NCBI RefSeq assembly: GCF_019711435.1
Contig: NZ_JAIGNK010000001.1
Coordinates: 496,001-560,000, forward strand
Reading direction: 5' to 3'
Length of the DNA stretch: 64,000 bases
Origin: Qipengyuania polymorpha
GTDB lineage: Bacteria > Pseudomonadota > Alphaproteobacteria > Sphingomonadales > Sphingomonadaceae
The position numbers and the translations under genes were made by a program. Of the stretch, positions 60,457 through 64,000 are shown one piece after another. Position 1 is the first letter of the stretch. Every line of letters begins with the position of its first letter. Under the pieces are notes generated by a model that was not told the origin of the DNA, did no database searches, and worked only from the letters and a program-made list of their open reading frames with translations.

Positions 60457-62397
60457 GTGTACAAATACCTGTTACTGCTTACCGTTTCGGCGCTGCCGGT
60501 TGCTGCCCATGCGCAGGATTCGACCGAGGATGCGCTGGCGGAAATCATCGCCGCGCAGGACGAGGCTGTCGGCGAGACGGATTACTACGATAATCCGGAA
60601 GTTTTTATCCATGAACGCCGCGTCCCGATTACGGTGACCGCGGACGGTCTGGGCACTTCGATTACCGATACTGGCCAGGCCGTTACTGTCATCGACCGCG
60701 AGGAAATCGAGACGGTACAAGGCGCCGACCCGCTCCGCGTCCTCCGCCGCGTTCCGGGAGTTACCGCCTCGCGCAGCGGCGGGACGGGCTCGCTGACCGG
60801 GCTTTCCGTTCGCGGGTCCTCGCCCGAGCAGGTGCTGGTGCTGGTCGACGGCGTGCGCGTGGCAGACCCGTCTTCTCCTTCGGGCGGGTTCGATTTCGGC
60901 AACCTGCTCACCGGCACCTCGAGCAAGTTCGACATATTGCGCGGCTCGAACAGCACCATTTTCGGCAGCGACGCGCTGGGCGGCGTCATCGACATTTCCA
61001 CCCGCGCGGAGACCGGGCTTGAAGGCAGCGTCGAATTCGGCGCGCGCGACACGCTTTTCGCCACCAGCGCAGCCGGTATCGATGAGGGCGGGGTCTATTT
61101 CGGCCTCACTGGCTCGTGGTACGACACCAAGGGCTTCTCCGCCGCGAAGGACGGTGAGGAAGCGGACGGTTTTGAGCAATTCGCTCTCGGCGCCGTGACC
61201 TTCGTCGACATCACCGACAGCATCGAGGCCTTCGCCCACGCCAATTTCAGCGAGGGCTATCTCGACATCGACGGCTTCTCCTTCTCGCCGCCCTATGGCC
61301 TCGTCGATAGCGCCGACACGCAAAAGACGACCCGCCACTGGGGCGATGTCGGGCTCGCCTATCAGGGCAACGACCTGACCCTGCGCGGCAGTTACTCATT
61401 GTCCGACACCGAACGGCAGAACCGTACCGGCGATGGCATCGAGAGCTTTGCCAGCGACGGCACAATCGAGCGGCTGGCCCTGCGCGGCGATTACCTCCTT
61501 ATCGGCGGGCTCGCGTTGGCTTTCGGCGCAGAGCACGAGTGGAGCCGCTTCGACACCAGTTTCGACGCCCCTCAAAAAACGAGCACCACGGGCGGCTACG
61601 CACAGCTCGGTTGGGAACTCGGCGACCTCGCCGTGCATCTCGGCGCACGGCACGATGCGCCAGAGGATTTTGCAAGCGAAACGAGTTTCGGCGGCGACAT
61701 CAGCTACGGCTTCGGCGAAGGTTGGCGCTTCCGCGCCAGCGTGGGCGAGGGCTACAAGGCACCTACGCTGTTCCAGCTGTTCTCCGATTTCGGCAACCCC
61801 TCCCTCGCGCCGGAAAGCAGCACGAGTTTCGACTTGGGCATCGAGAAAGGGCAACGCGATTCCCGCCTCCGCTTTGCTGTGACCGCCTTCCGCCGCGACA
61901 GCGAGAACCTCATCGGTTTTGCTTCTTGCGCGCCCGGAGACGACGCCCCGATTTGCGCAGAGCGCCCCTTCGGCTTTTATGCCAACACGGGCCGCGCCCG
62001 CGCGCAAGGCATTGAGGTGGAGGCCGGTCACAGCCTAACCGATGCGCTCTATGTCGCGGGGGTTTACAGCCTCGTCGACACCGAGGACCGCGACACCGGC
62101 AATTGGCTGGCCCGCCGCCCGCGCCATTCGGGAACGCTGTACGCTGATTGGGAAAGCAATTTCGGCCTCAACCTCGGCGCGGATTTGCGCATCGTGGGCG
62201 ACAGCTATGACGATGCAGGCAATTTCACCCGCCTCGACGGCTTTGAGGTCGTCGACCTGCGCGCCTCGCAGGGAATCGGCGAGAATCTGACCCTGTTCGG
62301 CCGTGTCGAGAACATCTTCGACAAGGACTACGAAACAGTCGCGGGATATGGCACCCCCGGTCGCGGGGCATTCATCGGGCTGAGGGCGCAGATGTGA
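60457..62397 (+). CDS. btuB: TonB-dependent vitamin B12 receptor BtuB
   Basis: 646 aa. Signal peptide MYKYLLLLTVSALPVAAHAQ, TonB-box-like PITVTA, plug domain (LRRVPGVTASRSGGTGSLTG, RGSSPEQVLVLVDGVRV), then a 22-strand-type barrel ending in an aromatic-poor but typical RGAFIGLRAQM. The GTG at 60457 has AGGAG five bases upstream and removes an extra MIGVP; an ATG at 60442 is the alternative. Downstream of the riboswitch. Confidence 0.92.
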   Translation: MYKYLLLLTVSALPVAAHAQDSTEDALAEIIAAQDEAVGETDYYDNPEVFIHERRVPITVTADGLGTSITDTGQAVTVIDREEIETVQGADPLRVLRRVPGVTASRSGGTGSLTGLSVRGSSPEQVLVLVDGVRVADPSSPSGGFDFGNLLTGTSSKFDILRGSNSTIFGSDALGGVIDISTRAETGLEGSVEFGARDTLFATSAAGIDEGGVYFGLTGSWYDTKGFSAAKDGEEADGFEQFALGAVTFVDITDSIEAFAHANFSEGYLDIDGFSFSPPYGLVDSADTQKTTRHWGDVGLAYQGNDLTLRGSYSLSDTERQNRTGDGIESFASDGTIERLALRGDYLLIGGLALAFGAEHEWSRFDTSFDAPQKTSTTGGYAQLGWELGDLAVHLGARHDAPEDFASETSFGGDISYGFGEGWRFRASVGEGYKAPTLFQLFSDFGNPSLAPESSTSFDLGIEKGQRDSRLRFAVTAFRRDSENLIGFASCAPGDDAPICAERPFGFYANTGRARAQGIEVEAGHSLTDALYVAGVYSLVDTEDRDTGNWLARRPRHSGTLYADWESNFGLNLGADLRIVGDSYDDAGNFTRLDGFEVVDLRASQGIGENLTLFGRVENIFDKDYETVAGYGTPGRGAFIGLRAQM

Positions 62398-63281
62398 ACC
62401 GTCTCGCGCCCGCGCTGGCCTTCGCTCTCGCGGCATGCGCGGGCGGAGGAGCTGCGGGGGAAGAGGTGGCCGGACCAACCGTGGTCAGCCTCAACCCCTG
62501 TACCGACGCCATCCTCGCACAGGTCGCAGCGCCCGGGCAGCTGCTCGCGGTCTCGCATTACAGCAAGGACCCGTCCTCCAGCTCGATGGAGCCGGAGGAT
62601 GCCGCGCGCTTTGCAGCGACGGGCGGAACGGTTGAGGAGGTGCTCGCGCTCGACCCCGATGTGGTGGTGGCAAGCAGCTTCCTCGCGCCCGCCACCCGCG
62701 CCGCGCTGAAGGAGTTTGGTGTGGAGGTCGTCACCTTCGGCGGCACCGCGACGGTCGAGGAGAGCCTGGCGCAGGTTCGCGAACTAGCGGCGCTGGTCGG
62801 GGATGAGGCGGCCGGCGAGCGACTTGTGGCGGACATCGAGGGAGCATTGGCCGAAGCCGCACCGGTCGGTCCTTCTGTCGAAGCGGCCCTCTGGCAACCG
62901 GGCGGCATCGTGCCGGGCGAGGCTTCGCTGGTGAGCGACCTGCTGCGGCGCACCGGCTTCTCCAGCTATAGCGCGGCGCGGGGCATGGCGCAGGCCGACT
63001 ACCTCTCGCTCGAGCAGGTCGTGGCAGACCCGCCAGAGGTGTTGCTGATTGCCGGAAGCGAGCGCGGCCAGTCCCATCCGGCGCTGGAAAACCTCGCCGG
63101 AATGCGACGCGAGAGCTTCGACACCCGCCTCATCTACTGCGGCGGTCCGACCATCATCCGCGCTGCGCAGCGGTTGGCTGAGATAAGGCAATCCCTCCCC
63201 GTTCGTGTCGAGCGAAGTCGAGACACCCGCTCGCCTACGCTTCTCGACTTCGCTCGAAGCGAACGGAGGTTGGGTCGATGA
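62394..63281 (+). CDS. btuF: cobalamin ABC transporter substrate-binding lipoprotein BtuF-like
   Basis: 295 aa. GTG start overlapping the btuB stop. Lipobox-like FALAACAGG (Cys15), then a TroA/BtuF-like fold (VVSLNPCTDAILAQVAAPGQ, ALDPDVVVASSFL, LLIAGSERGQSHPALENLAG). The last ~27 residues (PVRVERSRDTRSPTLLDFAR, SERRLGR) are encoded by a palindromic repeat (63199-63266), so the original stop was lost or replaced. Captures B12 for BtuC/BtuD. Confidence 0.85.
   Translation: MNRLAPALAFALAACAGGGAAGEEVAGPTVVSLNPCTDAILAQVAAPGQLLAVSHYSKDPSSSSMEPEDAARFAATGGTVEEVLALDPDVVVASSFLAPATRAALKEFGVEVVTFGGTATVEESLAQVRELAALVGDEAAGERLVADIEGALAEAAPVGPSVEAALWQPGGIVPGEASLVSDLLRRTGFSSYSAARGMAQADYLSLEQVVADPPEVLLIAGSERGQSHPALENLAGMRRESFDTRLIYCGGPTIIRAAQRLAEIRQSLPVRVERSRDTRSPTLLDFARSERRLGR
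63199..63266. repeat. REP-like palindromic element, copy B (3' end of btuF)
   Basis: 68-bp imperfect palindrome beginning CCGTTCGTGTCGAGCGAAGT and ending TTCGCTCGAAGCGAACGG, homologous to the element at 3157-3234. In frame with btuF; its GG end plus AGG gives the GGAGG SD eight bases before the btuC ATG. Confidence 0.85.
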
Positions 63282-64000
63282 ACCGCGCCACGCTCATGTT
63301 CGGCGTGTTGCTGGCTTTGGCCCTGCCGCTTTCATTGCTCGCAGGGCGCGTGTGGCTCGACCCTGCGAGCACGCCCAACGCGACCATCATCCTCGCCGAA
63401 TTGCGCCTGCCACGGGCAGTGCTCGCCATGATTGTCGGCGGCGGGCTGGGCGCGGCGGGGGCGGCGATGCAGGGTTATCTGCGCAATCCGCTCGCCGACC
63501 CCGGACTGTTCGGTATCGCACCGGGAGCGGCACTTGGCGCGGTGGTGGCGCTATGGTTCGGCTATGCGGCGAGCGCTTGGCTACTACCGCTATTCGCACT
63601 CGTCGGAGCGGGCGGGGCGATGGCGCTTCTGGCCGCGATTGCCGGGCGAACGGGCGGGATTGCGCTGTTCACGCTGGCGGGATTGATGGTCGCGAGCCTT
63701 GCAGGCGCTTTGACCGCGCTGGCGATTTCGATGGCGCCCAATGCCTTCGCCATGAGCGAAATCGTGCTGTGGCTGAACGGCGCGCTGACCGACCGCAGCT
63801 GGCGCGAGGTTTGGATTGCCGCGCCGCTGGTTACGCTCGGCGTTGTGCTGCTGTGGCGCACGGGGCGCTCGCTCGACGCGCTGACATTGGGTGAGCCGGT
63901 GGCGCGGTCGCTCGGCATCGATACCTCGAAATTGCTCTGGCTGCTCATCCTCGGCATCGGCCTGACGGTCGGCGCGAGCGTGGCGGTAGCGGGCATCATC
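63278..64000 (+). CDS. btuC: BtuC-like FecCD-family ABC permease (3' end outside the window)
   Basis: 241 codons seen, open to the window edge. Hydrophobic, with the FecCD start (LRLPRAVLAMIVGGGLGAAG, AAMQGYLRNPLADPGLFGIA, around residues 42-80) typical of B12/siderophore permeases. ATG overlaps the btuF stop (ATGA). Context (riboswitch, btuB, btuF) points to B12 import across the inner membrane; the ATPase BtuD should follow. Confidence 0.88.
   Translation, partial: MNRATLMFGVLLALALPLSLLAGRVWLDPASTPNATIILAELRLPRAVLAMIVGGGLGAAGAAMQGYLRNPLADPGLFGIAPGAALGAVVALWFGYAASAWLLPLFALVGAGGAMALLAAIAGRTGGIALFTLAGLMVASLAGALTALAISMAPNAFAMSEIVLWLNGALTDRSWREVWIAAPLVTLGVVLLWRTGRSLDALTLGEPVARSLGIDTSKLLWLLILGIGLTVGASVAVAGII

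Overview
The window is 64 kb of GC-rich chromosomal DNA from an alphaproteobacterium, most likely a sphingomonad close to Erythrobacter (Erythrobacteraceae). This rests on gene order and protein flavour: divL-tsaE-amgK-murU-addB-addA-trxA, AddAB instead of RecBCD, a malate dehydrogenase/2-oxoglutarate dehydrogenase cluster, EF-G and EF-Tu directly before the S10 operon, and a cobalamin-riboswitch btu cluster. There are no rRNA genes, tRNA genes, CRISPR arrays, insertion sequences or prophage genes that I can recognise. Both ends cut genes (divL at the left, btuC at the right).

Layout. 1-10.8 kb: one overlapping operon with a cell-cycle pseudo-histidine kinase (divL), tRNA t6A ATPase (tsaE), cell-wall recycling (amgK, murU), double-strand-break repair (addB, addA) and thioredoxin. 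10.9-14.3 kb: LysR and LuxR regulators, two GNAT acetyltransferases and a helix-turn-helix gene broken by one amber codon. 14.3-17.5 kb: a sparse stretch with long intergenic regions and small genes: a stand-alone MbcA/ParS-type antitoxin domain, an extra IF-1, a degenerate cold-shock-domain protein and two small proteins sharing an MDLN start. 17.8-41.0 kb: the str, S10, spc and alpha ribosomal operons in near-canonical order, interrupted by an SGNH-hydrolase lipoprotein between L30 and L15 and by an SRPBCC protein plus NADP-glutamate dehydrogenase between adk and S13. 41.1-50.4 kb: a GbsR/MarR-type regulator with a palindromic operator over its own start codon, a DUF4166/saccharopine-dehydrogenase-like pair, two tandem Arg/Tyr/Asp-rich secreted paralogues, a TRIC channel, a PepSY protein, an amidase, a class-C beta-lactamase-like hydrolase and a SEDS-like membrane protein. 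50.4-59.4 kb: TCA-cycle genes mdh-sucD-sucA-odhB and lpdA on the minus strand, split by a MarR regulator and an S41 peptidase on the plus strand. sucC is not in the cluster. 60.2-64 kb: cobalamin riboswitch, then btuB-btuF-btuC.

The most interesting signals are mostly regulatory. (1) Two copies of a palindromic repeat end a few bases before murU and btuC and appear to supply their Shine-Dalgarno; one is also translated as the tail of btuF. (2) A multi-hairpin leader lies between rpsJ and rplC, with a hairpin over the rplC Shine-Dalgarno. (3) Two TTTGCAA boxes fill the spacer of the predicted mdh/TCA promoter. (4) The GbsR-type gene looks leaderless with an 18-bp palindrome centred on its ATG. 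(5) The lipoprotein gene inside the spc operon is bracketed by a 14-bp direct repeat, each copy being one arm of a hairpin. I found no single large undescribed multi-gene system. The 14.3-17.5 kb small-gene stretch is the best candidate for unknown functions.
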